From Megalobrama amblycephala (Eukaryota > Chordata > Actinopteri > Cypriniformes > Xenocyprididae), in the NCBI RefSeq assembly GCF_018812025.1, contig NC_063045.1, positions 777,623-841,622 on the forward strand: a stretch of 64,000 bases of DNA, in the 5' to 3' direction. The notes below the pieces were generated by a model. The model saw nothing but the letters and a program-made list of their open reading frames with translations. It searched no databases and was not told the DNA's origin. This document shows positions 1-14,300 of this stretch, piece after piece. The translations under genes were made by a program, and so were the position numbers. Position 1 is the stretch's first letter, and the number at the start of each line of letters is the position of its first letter.

Positions 1-169
1 CTATCATTTGGTAATTCTATCTATCTATCTATTTCTATCGTTCTATTGTTATATTGTTCTGACTAAATCTGTCTGTTTGTCTGTGTCTGTCTGTCTATCT
101 ATCTATTTATCTATTTATCTATCTATCTGTCTGTCTGTCTATCTATCTATCTGTCTATTTGTCTGTCTG

Positions 170-206
<37 letters not shown>

Positions 207-257
207 TTCTATCGTTCTATTGTTCTATTGTTCTGACTAAATCTGTCTGTTTGTCTT
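1..257. repeat. CTAT/CTGT microsatellite
   Basis: Tetranucleotide runs of CTAT with CTGT interruptions cover the left edge. A longer block, containing the string CGTTCTATTGTT followed by GACTAAATCTGTCTG, occurs near 37-80 and again near 209-250, so the array was partly duplicated as a larger unit. The open frame through it is only repeat translation. Confidence 0.9.
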
Positions 258-306
258 AATCTCCTGAACACGAGAGACAAACACACTCAGGAATCACTCA
301 TCATGT

Positions 307-314
307 TGACGTCA
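307..314. promoter_or_regulatory. Perfect CRE palindrome upstream of def6
   Basis: The octamer TGACGTCA is the consensus cAMP-response element bound by CREB/ATF proteins. It lies about 770 bases before the def6 start codon. The rest of 258-1000 shows no gene. A tract ending in TTTTTTTGCAG at 891 could be the acceptor of the exon that carries the def6 start. A promoter role is inferred from position only. Confidence 0.35.
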
Positions 315-1072
315 GCGGTGGAATGTGAAGCTCTTCAGTTGTTGTGACATCGCTGAGGAACGAGACCTGCATCCAAACCGCTGTCATCATCGCCTGGACG
401 TCCCAAACAGACTCCCAAAACACGCCCATGTGACGGGAAACGAACTGTATTACCTAATGAAGCACAGCCCACACTCACACACAATGTGTTTGTGAAACTT
501 TGAAGGAGGATCACGTTTAAACGTCTCTCAGCAGCAGCGGATATGAACACACACACAGCCCTGAGCGCTAAACACTCAATTAACACATCTCTGAGTCTGT
601 CAGAAATCATCATAACATCACCTCATTTCCACAGGTGCAAGCGTATCCAGGTGTGCGTTCAAGAAAATGTGATGACACTGTGTCCGTCAGCTCTATGTTT
701 AAGTGTTTACGGTCTGTGGGATACTAGTCTATTGTGTAGTATATACTGTATGCATTATGTGAAAATGTAGTGTGCTTCATTTTTGTCATGTGACCTCATT
801 ATTCAGTATATTTATTTCATTTACCATAATCATAAATATGGTTATTTTGCTTTTTTAGCCCTATTTTGTGTAAAAATGTCTTTTTTTGCAGGTCGATCAA
901 GTAATAAGCCAAGAAAGGAAGGATAAAAATCAAGAATGATATTGCTGCTGCCAGTCCAGTCTTCATAGACAGGAGGCGCCAGAGTTCAGCAAATGCTGGC
1001 AGGATGTGGACAGACTTGCAGAGAGAATGAAGGAGAGGAGAAATAAGAAAGTAAAATCATCAGGTGTGAAAC

Positions 1073-4000
1073 ATGGCGCTGAGAGCCGCTCTGCTGAAGA
1101 GTATCTGGTACGCCTTCACGTCCCTGGACACCGAAGACAGCGGCAAAGTGTCCAAATCACAGCTCAAGGTGAGACAGATGTGTGTGTGTGTGTGAGAGAG
1201 AGACAGGTGCATGTGTGTGTACTTGTGTGTGTCTGTCGTGGATTTACCAAACTTTAGTATCTCCAGAAGTACACAAAATCTCACTTTATGGTCCACAAAG
1301 TTAAAAAGTGATTGATTAGGTAAATAATTCAACCGTGTGTAACATCATAACACCTATCTGTGTTATGTGCAAATGTTGTGTACTCTGTACATTAGTGTTT
1401 TCAAGTGCACTTGATGTTTCCTCTCAAGACATCAGTGTATATGGCTGTCGAGTGACTTGTTGTGATTAAATTTTCCTTTACGGTTTGCTCTGTAGTTCAT
1501 TATCATGAACGTCTTTATATAACGCAACAGAAGTGTATTTCCAGTATGTGAGTTTGTGAAACTGCTGTTCCAGTTAATCTCTCTCACACTCTGTGGCTTT
1601 AGATTGTTATCAAACAAAAGCTGCAGTCAGACCGTGTTTGTGTGTGTGCACAGGTTTTGTCTCATAACCTTCACAGTGTTTTGCGCATTCCTCACGACCC
1701 GGCGGCCCTCGAGAGACACTTCAGCGATGATGATGACGGTCCCGTGTCCAGTCAGGGGTACATGCCCTACCTGAACCAGTTCATACTGGACAAGGTACCG
1801 CGACACAAACACACTCTCATTCAGTGCTCACGAGACTCTCCGTTACGATTCACTGAAGGACCAACTTTGTCTCAGATGTTTCTCCTTACATTATCATTGG
1901 ATCTTGATTTAGATCATTGGATGATAAATGCATCGGAGCACAGCTTGAGTCGTCATTGAGATCTCTTCTGAAACTCTAGAGGAGACAAAAGTCTCCATTA
2001 TTGATGTTATTGATATATTACATAAAAAAACTCTAGATGGAAACGCCAAGATGCGTATAAATTCTAAAATTTTGCATAAAAAAGTAGGGCTGGGACAATA
2101 TAACGATTCTGGATCGATTCTGATATTTTCCGAATGTATCGCGATTCTCTCTCGAATCGATTCTGAGCTTCGTTTTAACAGCAGATGGCGCTCTAGGCTA
2201 GTTTTTAACCGCATGCTCAAATGCTCATGAAGAAGAGCACTCGTGCATGTGAGTGCTTAAATATCTTTGCACCTCGGCTCAGAATGCTTTTATGACGTGC
2301 GATCTATGTAAACACAGCCCACTGCGAACGCCCTTGTAATTCACTTCAAACTTTTTGACCTTAATGAATGATTTTTTTAGGTTGAAGTGGTGTGTGTAAA
2401 GGAACTGGAAGCAGGCAGAGTATGTGTGTTTCTAAAGCTCATAGCGCCATCTGCTGTTAAAAACTAAGAGCAGACTCGATTCGCGATATATTCAGAAAAT
2501 ATCAGAATCGATCCAGAATAATTGAGAATCGATGTATTGTCCCAGCCCGAAAAAAACATATGCGCTCAGTCGAGGCGGATAATAGCTTTATCCGATATGA
2601 CGACATGCGCATAAACTACGATGGAAGCACATTTACCAAATACATCTCTCAATAAACTCATGAGACTGTGATTGGATAACTGGACTAACCAGCCGACCAA
2701 TCGCATTGCAGCATCAAAGTCTGTCATCAGAATGATTTGGTTTAATTCCTCCAGAAGCGTCTCACATGATTGTGTTCCCAAACACCAGCATCCGAACGCA
2801 AGATCACCTTACCGCGTTTATTGTGTTTCGTCCGACGCTCTGATTTATGATGGAGGGAAAAAGAGTGTGATTGCAGCAGCGTCCATTACAGATATTTTGC
2901 GCTAATTTTCTCAGGAAGTGACGGTTTTGTTCTCTTGAACACATGGGATAGATATACTGCTTTATTCGCAAAGGTTTAATGCAATATTCCAATTTTGCAC
3001 ACAAGTTAAATTTGCATCTTTGGATGTAAACGTAGCTGCACTCTTAAAAACAAAGATTCCAGAAGGTTCCCCCAAGGAACCGTTCTAAAACTCTAATATG
3101 GAATGGAAAAGTTCCAAGGTTCTTCATGGATCCATTGACGCCAGTAAAGGATGTTTATTTTTAAAGGTGCCCTCGAATGAAAAATTGAATTTATATTGGC
3201 ATAGTTGAATAACAAGAGTTCAGTACATGGAAATGACATACAGTGAGTCTCAAACTCCATTGCTTCCTCCTTCTTATGTAAATCTCATTTGTTTAAAAGA
3301 CCTCCGAAGAACAGGCGAATCTCAACATAACACTGACTGTTACGTAACAGTCGGGGTGAACGCCCCAATATTTGCATATGCCAGCCCACGTTCCCAACAT
3401 TATAAAAGGCATTAGTCAAGGGCAGCCAGTATTAACGTCTGGATCTGTGCACAGCTGAATCATCAGACTAGGTAAGCAAGCAAGAACAACAGCAAAAAAT
3501 GGCAGATGGAGCAATAATAACTGACATGATCCATGATAACATGATATTTTTAGTGATATTTGTAAATTGTCTTTCTAAATGTTTCGTTAGCATGTTGCTA
3601 ATGTACTGTTAAATGTGGTTAAAGTTACCATCGTTTCTTACTGTTTCATGGAGACAAGAGCCGTCGCTATTTTCATTATTAAACACTTGCAGTCTGTATA
3701 ATTCATAAACACAACTTCAATTCTTTATAAATCTCTCCAACAGTGTAGCATTAGCCGTTAGCCACGGAGCACTATCAAACTCATTCAGTATCAAATATAA
3801 ACAATATAACAGTATACGATACTCACATAATCAGACGCATGCATGCCGAACACTTTGTAAAGATCCATTTGAGGGTTATATTAGCTGTGTGAACTGTGTT
3901 TATGCTGTTTAAGGCAAGCGCGAGCTCGGGGGCGGAGAGCACGAGATTTAAAGGGGCCGCACAGCATAAATCGGCTCATATTTAATGATGCCCCAAAATA

Positions 4001-7000
4001 GGCAGTTAAAAAAATGAATTAAAAAAAATCTATGGGGTATTTTGAGCTGAAACTTCACAGACACATTCAGGGGACACCTTAGACTTATATTACATCTTGT
4101 AAAAAAACGTTCGATGACACCTTTAAGAGTGTAGTGAAACTCATTGACTTCTTGGAGAAATAGCTGAGATGATGTTGCGTTTGCTGTGTGGTCAGGTGAC
4201 GGAGGGGACGTTCGTTAAAGAGGAAGTCGATGAGCTGTGCTGGACTCTGTGCTCCAAGAAGAACTACCGTCCCGACACGCTCCGGGTTCTGACCAATCAG
4301 GACTCTCTGCGGCTCTGGTGTCTCTTCAACTTCCTGGCGGACGACAAATACCCTCTCGCTCTCGTGCCGGAGGAGGTGAGCTGACACGCGTCTCAACCCT
4401 CAGTGGAAGATTTTCATCATTTATAAACATTAGCTGGTCCAAAGTGATCTACTTCTTTGATAGACCTGGTAAACCATCTGAGTCAGGCTGGTAAACCACC
4501 TTGGACCAGCAACAAACCAGCTACCATGTTTCAGAAACCAGCTTGACCACCATAACAACTCGATTTAGTTTTTTATTCACGTCTCTTAACATTATTCTGA
4601 TCGCAGCCGGCATTTCAGTGTTTGCAATGAATGTTCAATCTCTGTTGAATTTTGTTTCAGTTTTGCTGCACTGTTTAAACTTGCTTTACATTCTTGTTAA
4701 AATTTTACCATTTTGTATATAAATATAAATATATATACACAAAATGGTAACATTTTAACAAGATCTGAATGTAAAGCAAGTTTAAACAGTGCCACAAAAC
4801 TGAAACAAAATTCAAATTGAAACAAAATTTGAGTATACACACACACAGACTTGTATATTTAAATATAGATATATATATTTTTATATTTTATTAATCTTAT
4901 GTATACAAGTATTTTGTTATCCTTTTTACAACCATTTAGTGTTGAACGTTTCAATGGTTTTAAACATTTTTACGTGCTAAAATTTAAATATAATTTAAAT
5001 TTATTTGAAATATATAAACCCATTTTTCATATTTTGCAACGATTTAATGTTTAATGTTTCAATTTATTAGATATTTTGATGTTAAAATGAAAAAATATTT
5101 ATATATTTATTTTAGTACTGTCAAATCGTTTAATCACAATTAATCACATCTCACAAATAAAATAAATACATATATTTACAAACTTTTATGTTAGATGCAA
5201 TTAATCATGATTAATCGATTAGATAATATGAATTTATTTATATTTCATTATATTTTAAGTATATACACACGTTTTTATATATATTAATGTAAATGAGCTC
5301 ATATAGATGCAAAAAATGTAAATATTTAAAAAGTATTTAGTTAACATTGTTACAACCATTTAGCATTAAATGTTGTTTCAATGTTTTTTTGATGTTAAAA
5401 TGTAAACATATATATTTATTTTAGTGCTGTCTAATTGATTAATCGCATCTTGCTATTAATCGATTAGACTGCACCAATTTATTTATATTTAAATATATTT
5501 TACGTATATACACACATTTCATATATATTTATGTAAATTAGCTCATATAGATGAAAACATTTAAATAAAAAATATTTAAAAATTATTTAGTTAACATTGT
5601 TAAACTTTTTACAACCATTTTGTTTCAATGTTTTTTTTTTTGTTTTTGTTTTTTTAGATTTTTTGACGTAAAAATGTAAATATAATTATCAATTAACAAC
5701 TGTTAACCGTTTAGTGTTAGATGTTGTTTCAATGTTTTGTAAACGTTTTTCATTATTAAAAACGTTTTCGAAACATTATTTCGACGTTGAATGCAGTCGC
5801 GTGCCGGCTAGGACGTGTTTTGATAATCTTTAATCAGAATCTCCTGGATCGTAAGCGCATGATGAGGTTTTCCCGGTTGATTATGTGAGTGAATCCCGAT
5901 CAGGCGGAGTATCTGCTGAGGAAGATCAGCAGCGCGATGACGGTGGAGCTGAGCTGCGTGGAGCTGGAGGAGCTGCTGTCGCGGGACGCCCTTCAGAAGG
6001 ACGGCCTGAGCGTCTGGAGCTTCCTGGAGCTGGTGAACGCGACGGCCGCCAATCGAGGAGCCGACGCCGAGAGCCTCTCCATGGCCGTGGAGAAGGTGTA
6101 TCGAGAGATGGTGGGGAACGTGCTGAAAGAGGTGCGCTGATGTCATTTCCTCACTCCGATGTCGAACTGGCATCCGTGTGACGTGTGCACGTGTGTTTCA
6201 GGGATATCTGTGGAAGAAGGGGCACCTGCGCAGGAACTGGACGGAGCGCTGGTTCTGCCTGAAGCCCGGATCGTTCTCCTACTACGTCAGCGAGGACGGG
6301 AAGGACTGCAAGGGCGTCATTGAGATGGACCAGAACTGCTGCGTGGAGGTACGGAGCTGCGTTCGCCGCGAGTATCCGTCCAGCGCGCTTCCGTATCTGA
6401 TGCGTCTCGGCTGTGATTGACAGGTGCTGTCGGACAGGGACGGGAAGAGATGCATGTTCTGCGTGAAGACGCTCAACAAGACCTTCGAGATCAGCGCGCC
6501 GGACTCCAGACAGAGGCAGGAGTGGATCACAGGTCTGATCTCAGCGCTGTACAAAAGTCATTTTCTCAAATATATCTCAACATCCCCCTAAACTCATCCT
6601 GATCCTGTCTCTCTGTCAGCGATCCAGACCGCTCTCCGTCTGTCCGCGGACGGCAGGACTTCGCTGCACGAGGAGCTGAAGGCACGGCGGCGGGAGCTGC
6701 GGGAGGAGCGGGAGCGGAGGCGCGCGCTGCGGGTGGAGGAGACGCGGCGGCTGCAGGAGCTGCAGGGGGAGCGCGAGGAGCAGCTGGCCGAGCTGGAGCT
6801 GCTGAAGGAGGCGCAGAAACAGACGCGAGCCTCGCTGCAGCAGGAGGAGCAGAGGAGACGCAGTCAGCATGAGGAGCTGCAGAAAACCCTGCAGAAGCAG
6901 CTGCTCGAGGCGCAGGAGGTCCACAGACACAGTCTCAACATATTTCTATTGATTTTTCAAAGAAAGGATTTGTGATTATAAATAAATTAAATATTATTTT

Positions 7001-7249
7001 TATTTTAACAGTAATAAAAAATCAGAACAAATTCATTTAATTTAAATAAAAAAAAAACAGTTAAATATCTACATAAAATCAAATTTTATTTTTTAAATAT
7101 TAAAGTTTTAATATTAATAAAAATGAATAAAAAATAAACGATAAAAATTATATCGAGAGAAGTTAAAATATCTAAACAATATTTTTATTTATTTTCATTT
7201 CTAGTAAAAATATGCAAACAAAATATTTTAAATATATTAAAATGTGTTA

Positions 7250-7288
<39 letters not shown>

Positions 7289-8285
7289 AAAAATTAAACT
7301 TTCTAAAAATTAATCTAATTTATATTTTTGTTATAAATTTAATTAATAATATTGTTAATTTTATATCAATAATAAATCAAAAATAAATTAAATGGATTAG
7401 ATTTAATTGGAAATAAGAGTGTGACATCTAGACAAGTTAAAAATTCTAAATAAAATAGTTTTCATTTTGATAACAAATCTAAACAGATTGTTTCATTTAA
7501 ATTAAATAAAAATTATTTGATATATTAGTGTTAGATTATATCTAGTTAAAATTTAATTTCATTTTAAATCTAATTTTACTTACAAATATATAATTTTAAT
7601 ATTAATACAAAATAAAAGAAAATAATCTACTTAATTTAGATTTAATTTAAGTGAGTGTGATAAATCTAGACAAGTTAAAATTTCTAAATAAAATTAATTT
7701 TACAATATATAAAATATAATTTTAATATCAATAAAAAATCAGTCAAAATAAATTACTTAATTTAAATTTTATGTAAATTAAAAATTAAAAGTGTTATATA
7801 TCTAAACAAGTTAACATTTTTAAATAAAATCTAATTTTTCATTTTCTCATAAATTTACATTTAATTAAAATTAACACATCAATCAACACCTTGACATGAT
7901 AAATGACAGTGTGAACTATACTAGAACAGGTCATTTAAATATGTAAGTCTTAAAGGTACAGTAGCAAAAACTATTTTTTTAAAACTGCATTTTTAAAGTG
8001 AAAAAACTGCATCAAAAGTTTAAAATACAACTCTGGAAGAGCAATGGACATGAACAGGAAGTCCCGTACGAACAGTCAAGCTAAACTGTGTGTGTGTGTG
8101 TGTGTGCGGCAGGCACGTGCGAATCTTCGAGCAGAGGTGGCGGTTCGTGATCTGGAGGCCGAACATCAGCGGAGGAGAATCAGAGAGCTGGAAGATCTTC
8201 ATCACAGACTGCAGGAAGCTCTAGAGCAACAGATCAGAGCGCGACAGGAGGAGGAGACCTACAGATACACACAGACCAGGTGCGC

Positions 8286-8317
<32 letters not shown>

Positions 8318-11300
8318 TCATCACCACACACTCATCACGACACACTCATCACGATAGACACAAATCTAACCAGAGAGACATACAGAGAGGGGGAAAGAGA
8401 GAGACAGAAAGGTTGTGAGTATCACTCAAAGGAAGCGCCGCCCTCACACTTAGAAACCCATAAATGCATCTCACACACACACACACACACACACACAGTC
8501 ATTCTTTATAGGCTATTTATAAATATTTATGCAAATGAGATTTAGATAACGCACATATCTCGACTTCTACTGTTTTAAATATACACACACATTTATTTCA
8601 TAACTATTTATGTAAATGAACTCATAGTCCTCATCTGAAGACAGCTAATAAATAAAGCTAAAATGTTACACACACACACACACAGTATAAGTCACATTTC
8701 CTGTTATCTATGTTGTGGTTTGGACGTCTCAATAAATGTTACATAAATGTTGACGTGTTTCTGATCAACAGTTTTTACCTCATTATCGTCATTAGTTTAT
8801 CAGACACACTGATTTTAGCTGTCATGGTTTACGTATAACATTGAACGCTTTACAGCTGTGGTGTTTAGTTTCTCCTCACACCTGTGGAACTTAACACAGT
8901 TTAACAAGGTCTGAAGTCGATTTTTTTCAACGCTAGTTTTCAGTTTAGACACTTTTGTTTTACACATTTTGCTGAAGTAAAGAGCCATTAGCTCTTGTGT
9001 TTTAGCACTAATATTTATTAGCACTGATGTTTAGTTTTAGTGTCAGATCTATTTCTGGTGTTTAGCTGTGTTAACATTGATATTTCTGGTCTTTAGCTGT
9101 GTTCAGTGATGTTTCTGGTGTTTAGCTTTGTTCAGTGATATTTCTGGTGTTTAGCTGTTTTCAGTGATATCTCTGGTGTTTAGCTGTNNNNNNNNNNNNN
9201 NNNNNNNNNNNNNNNNNNNNNNNNNNNNNNNNNNNNNNNNNNNNNNNNNNNNNNNNNNNNNNNNNNNNNNNNNNNNNNNNNNNNNNNNNNNNNNNNNNNN
9301 NNNNNNNNNNNNNNNNNNNNNNNNNNNNNNNNNNNNNNNNNNNNNNNNNNNNNNNNNNNNNNNNNNNNNNNNNNNNNNNNNNNNNNNNNNNNNNNNNNNN
9401 NNNNNNNNNNNNNNNNNNNNNNNNNNNNNNNNNNNNNNNNNNNNNNNNNNNNNNNNNNNNNNNNNNNNNNNNNNNNNNNNNNNNNNNNNNNNNNNNNNNN
9501 NNNNNNNNNNNNNNNNNNNNNNNNNNNNNNNNNNNNNNNNNNNNNNNNNNNNNNNNNNNNNNNNNNNNNNNNNNNNNNNNNNNNNNNNNNNNNNNNNNNN
9601 NNNNNNNNNNNNNNNNNNNNNNNNNNNNNNNNNNNNNNNNNNNNNNNNNNNNNNNNNNNNNNNNNNNNNNNNNNNNNNNNNNTCTGGTGTTTAGCTGTGT
9701 TCAGTGATATTTCTGGTGTTTAGCTGTGTTCAGTGATGTTTCTGGTGTTTAGCTTTGTTCAGTGATGTTTCTGGTGTTTAGCTTTGTTCGGTGATATTTA
9801 TGGTGTTTAGAGGTGTTCAGTGATGTTTCTGGTGTTTAGCTGTGTTAACATTGTTATTTCTGGTGTTTAGATGTGTTCAGTGATGTTTCTGGTCTTTAGC
9901 TTTGTTCAGTGATGTTTCTGGTGTTTTGCTGTGTTCAGTGATGTTTCTGGTGTTTAGCTGTGTTCAGTGATGTTTCTGGTCTTTAGCTTTGTTCAGTGAT
10001 ATTTCTGGTGTTTAGCTGTGTTCAGTGATGTTTCTGGTCTTTAGCTTTGTTCAGTGATGTTTCTGGTGTTTAGCTGTTTTCAGTGATATCTCTGGTGTTT
10101 AGCTGTGTTCAGTGATGGTTCTGGTCTTTAGCTTTGTTCAGTGATATTTCTGGTGTTTAGCTGTGTTCAGTGATGTTTCTGGTGTTTAGCTTTGTTCAGT
10201 GATGTTTCTGGTGTTTAGCTGTTTTCAGTGATATCTCTGGTGTTTAGCTGTGTTCAGTGATGGTTCTGGTCTTTAGCTTTGTTCAGTGATATTTCTGGTT
10301 TTTAGCTGTGTTCAGTGATGTTTCTGGTGTTTAGCTTTGTTCAGTGATGTTTCTGGTGTTTAGCTTTGTTCGGTGATATTTATGGTGTTTAGCTGTGTTC
10401 AGTGATGTTTCTGGTGTTTAGCTGTGTTAACATTGTTATTTCTGGTGTTTAGATGTGTTCAGTGATGTTTCTGGTCTTTAGCTTTGTTCAGTGATGTTTC
10501 TGGTGTTTAGCTGTGTTCAGTGATGTTCTGGTGTTTAGCTGTGTTCAGTGATGTTTCTGGTGTTTAGCTGTTTTCAGTGATATCTCTGGTGTTTAGCTGT
10601 GTTCAGTGATGGTTCTGGTCTTTAGCTTTGTTCAGTGATATTTCTGGTGTTTAGCTGTGTTCAGTGATATTTCTGGTGTTTAGCTGTGTTCAGTGATGTT
10701 TCTGGTGTTTAGCTTTGTTCAGTGATATTTCTGGTGTTTAGCTTTGTTCAGTGATATTTATGGTGTTTAGAGGTGTTCAGTGATGTTTCTGGTGTTTAGC
10801 TGTGTTAACATTGTTATTTCTGGTGTTTAGATGTGTTCAGTGATGTTTCTGGTCTTTAGCTGTGTTCAGTGATGTTTCTGGTCTTTAGCTGTGTTCAGTG
10901 ATGTTTCTGGTGTTTAGCTGTGTTAACATTGTTATTTCTGGTGTTTAGATGTGTTCAGTGATGTTTCTGGTGTTTAGCTGTGTTCAGTGATATTTCTGGT
11001 GTTTAGCTGTGTTCAATGATATTTCTGGTGTTTAGCTGTGTTCAGTGATATTTCTGGTGTTTAGCTGTTAACATCGATATTTCTGGTGTTTAGCTATTAA
11101 CATTGATATTTCTGGTGTTTAGCTGTGTTCAGTGATATTTCTGGTGTTTAGCTGTTAACATTGATATTTCTGGTGTTTAGCTGTGTTCAGTAATATTTCT
11201 GGTGTTTAGCTGTTAACATTAATATTTATGGAGTTTAGCTGTGTTCAGTGATATTTCTGGTGTTTAGCTGTGTTCAGTGATATTTCCAGTGTTTAGCTGT

Positions 11301-14300
11301 GTTCAGTGATATTTCCGGTGTTTAGCTGTTAACATTGATATTTCTGGAGTTTAGCTGTTAACATTGATATTTCTGGAGTTTAGCTGTGTTCAGTGATATT
11401 TCCAGTGTTTAGCTGTGTTCAGTGATATTTCCGGTGTTTAGCTGTTAACATTGATATTTCTGTTGTTTAGCTGTGTTCAGTGATATTTCTGGTGTTTAGC
11501 TGTGTTCAGTGATATTTACAGTGTTTAGCTGTGTTCAGTGATATTTCCGGTGTTTAGCTGTGTTCAGTGATATTTCTGGTGCTTAGCTGTTAACATTGAT
11601 ATTTCTGTTGTTTAGCTGTGTTCAGTGATATTTCTGGTGTTTAGCTGTTAACATTGATATTTCTGTTGTTTAGCTGTGTTCAGTGATATTTCCGGTGTTT
11701 AGCTGTTAACATTGATATTTCTGGTGTTTAGCTGTGTTCAGTGATATTTCCAGTGTTTAGCTGTTAACATTGATATTTCTGGTGTTTAGCTGTGTTCAGT
11801 GATATTTCCAGTGTTTAGCTGTTAACATTGATATTTCTGTTGTTTAGCTGTGTTCAGTGATATTTCCGGTGTTTAGCTGTGTTCAGTGATATTTCCGGTG
11901 TTTAGCTGTGTTCAGTGATATTTCCGGTGTTTAGCTGTGTTCAGTGATATTTCTGGTGCTTAGCTGTTAACATTGATATTTCTGTTGTTTAGCTGTGTTC
12001 AGTGATATTTCTGGTGTTTAGCTGTTAACATTGATATTTCTGTTGTTTAGCTGTGTTCAGTGATATTTCCGGTGTTTAGCTGTGTTCAGTGATATTTCTG
12101 GTGTTTAGCTGTTAACATTGATATTTCTGGTGTTTAGCTGTGTTCAGTGATATTTCCAGTGTTTAGCTGTTAACATTGATATTTCTGGTGTTTAGCTGTG
12201 TTCAGTGATATTTCCAGTGTTTAGCTGTTAACATTGATATTTCTGTTGTTTAGCTGTGTTCAGTGATATTTCCAGTGTTTAGCTGTGTTCAGTGATATTT
12301 CCAGTGTTTAGCTGTTAACATTGATATTTCTGTTGTTTAGCTGTGTTCAGTGATATTTCTGGTGTTTAGCTGTTAACATTGATATTTCTGGTGTTTAGCT
12401 GTGTTCAGTGATATTTCCGGTGTTTAGCTGTGTTCAGTGATATTTCCGGTGTTTAGCTGTGTTCAGTGATATTTCTGGTGTTTAGCTGTTAACATTGATA
12501 TTTCTGGTGTTTAGCTGTTAACATTGATATTTCCAGTGTTTAGCTGTGTTCAGTGATATTTCCGGTGTTTAGCTGTGTTCAGTGATATTTCCAGTGTTTA
12601 GCTGTGTTCAGTGATATTTCTGGTGTTTAGCTGTGTTCAGTGATATTTCCAGTGTTTAGCTGTTAACATTGATATTTCTGTTGTTTAGCTGTGTTCAGTG
12701 ATATTTCCAGTGTTTAGCTGTTAACATTGATATTTCTGTTGTTTAGCTGTGTTCAGTGATATTTCCAGTGTTTAGCTGTGTTCAGTGATATTTCTGTTAT
12801 TTAGCTGTGTTCAGTGATATTTCCGGTGTTTAGCTGTTAACATTGATATTTCTGTTGTTTAGCTGTGTTCAGTGATATTTCTGGTGTTTAGCTGTATTCA
12901 GTGATATTTCCAGTGTTTAGCTGTGTTCAGTGATATTTCCGGTGTTTAGCTGTTAACATTGATATTTCTGTTGTTTAGCTGTGTTCAGTGATATTTCCAG
13001 TGTTTAGCTGTGTTCAGTGATATTTCCGGTATTTAGCTGTGTTCATTGATATTTCCAATGTTTAGCTGTGTTCAGTGATATTTCCGGTATTCAGCTGTGT
13101 TAACATTGATATTTATGGTGTTTAGCTGTGTTCAGTGATATTTCCGGTGTTTAGCTGTGTTCAGTGATATTTCCAGTGTTTAGCTGTGTTCAGTGATATT
13201 TATGGTGTTTAGCTGTTAACATTGATATTTCTGGTGTTTAGCTGTTAACATTGATATTTCCAGTGTTTAGCTGTGTTCAGTGATATTTCTGGTGTTTAGC
13301 TGTTAACATTGATATTTCCAGTGTTTAGCTGTGTTCAGTGATATTTCTGGTGTTTAGCTGTTAACATTGATATCTCTGGTGTTTAGCTGTTAACATTGAT
13401 ATTTCTGGTGTTTAGCTGTGTTCAGTGATATTTCTGGTGTTTAGCTGTTAACATTGATATTTCCAGTGTTTAGCTGTGTTCAGTGATATTTCTGGTGTTT
13501 AGCTGTTAACATTGATATTTCTGGTGTTTAGCTGTTAACATTGATATTTCCAGTGTTTAGCTGTGTTCAGTGATATTTCTGGTGTTTAGCTGTTAACATT
13601 GATATTTCCAGTGTTTAGCTGTGTTCAGTGATATTTCTGGTGTTTAGCTGTTAACATTGATATCTCTGGTGTTTAGCTGTTAACATTGATATTTCCGGTG
13701 TTTAGCTGTGTTCAGTGATATTTCCGGTGTTTAGCTGTGTTCAGAGATATTTCCGGTGTTTAGCTGTGTTCAGTGATATTTCTGGTGTTTAGCTGTTAAC
13801 ATTGATATTTCTGGTGTTTAGCTGTTAACATTGATATTTCTGGTGTTTAGCTGTGTTCAGTGATTTTCCAGTGTTTAGCTGTGTTCAGTGATATTTCCGG
13901 TGTTTAGCTGTGTTCAGTGATATTTCTGGTGTTTATCTGTGTTCAGTGATTTTCCAGTGTTTAGCTGTGTTCAGTGATATTTCCGGTGTTTAGCTGTGTT
14001 CAGTGATATTTCTGGTGTTTAGCTGTTAACATTGATATTTCTGGTGTTTAGCTGTGTTCAGTGATATTTCCAGTGTTTAGCTGTGTTCAGTGATATTTCC
14101 GGTGTTTAGCTGTGTTCAGTGATATTTCCAGTGTTTAGCTGTGTTCAGTGATATTTCCGGTGTTTAGCTGTTAACATTGATATTTCTGGTGTTTAGCTGT
14201 GTTCAGTGATATTTCCAGTGTTTAGCTGTGTTCAGTGATATTTCCGGTGTTTAGCTGTTAACATTGATATTTCTGTTGTTTAGCTGTGTTCAGTGATATT

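Noticed and set aside
9164..9694. Open frame of 176 codons
   Set aside because: It consists almost wholly of the assembly gap.
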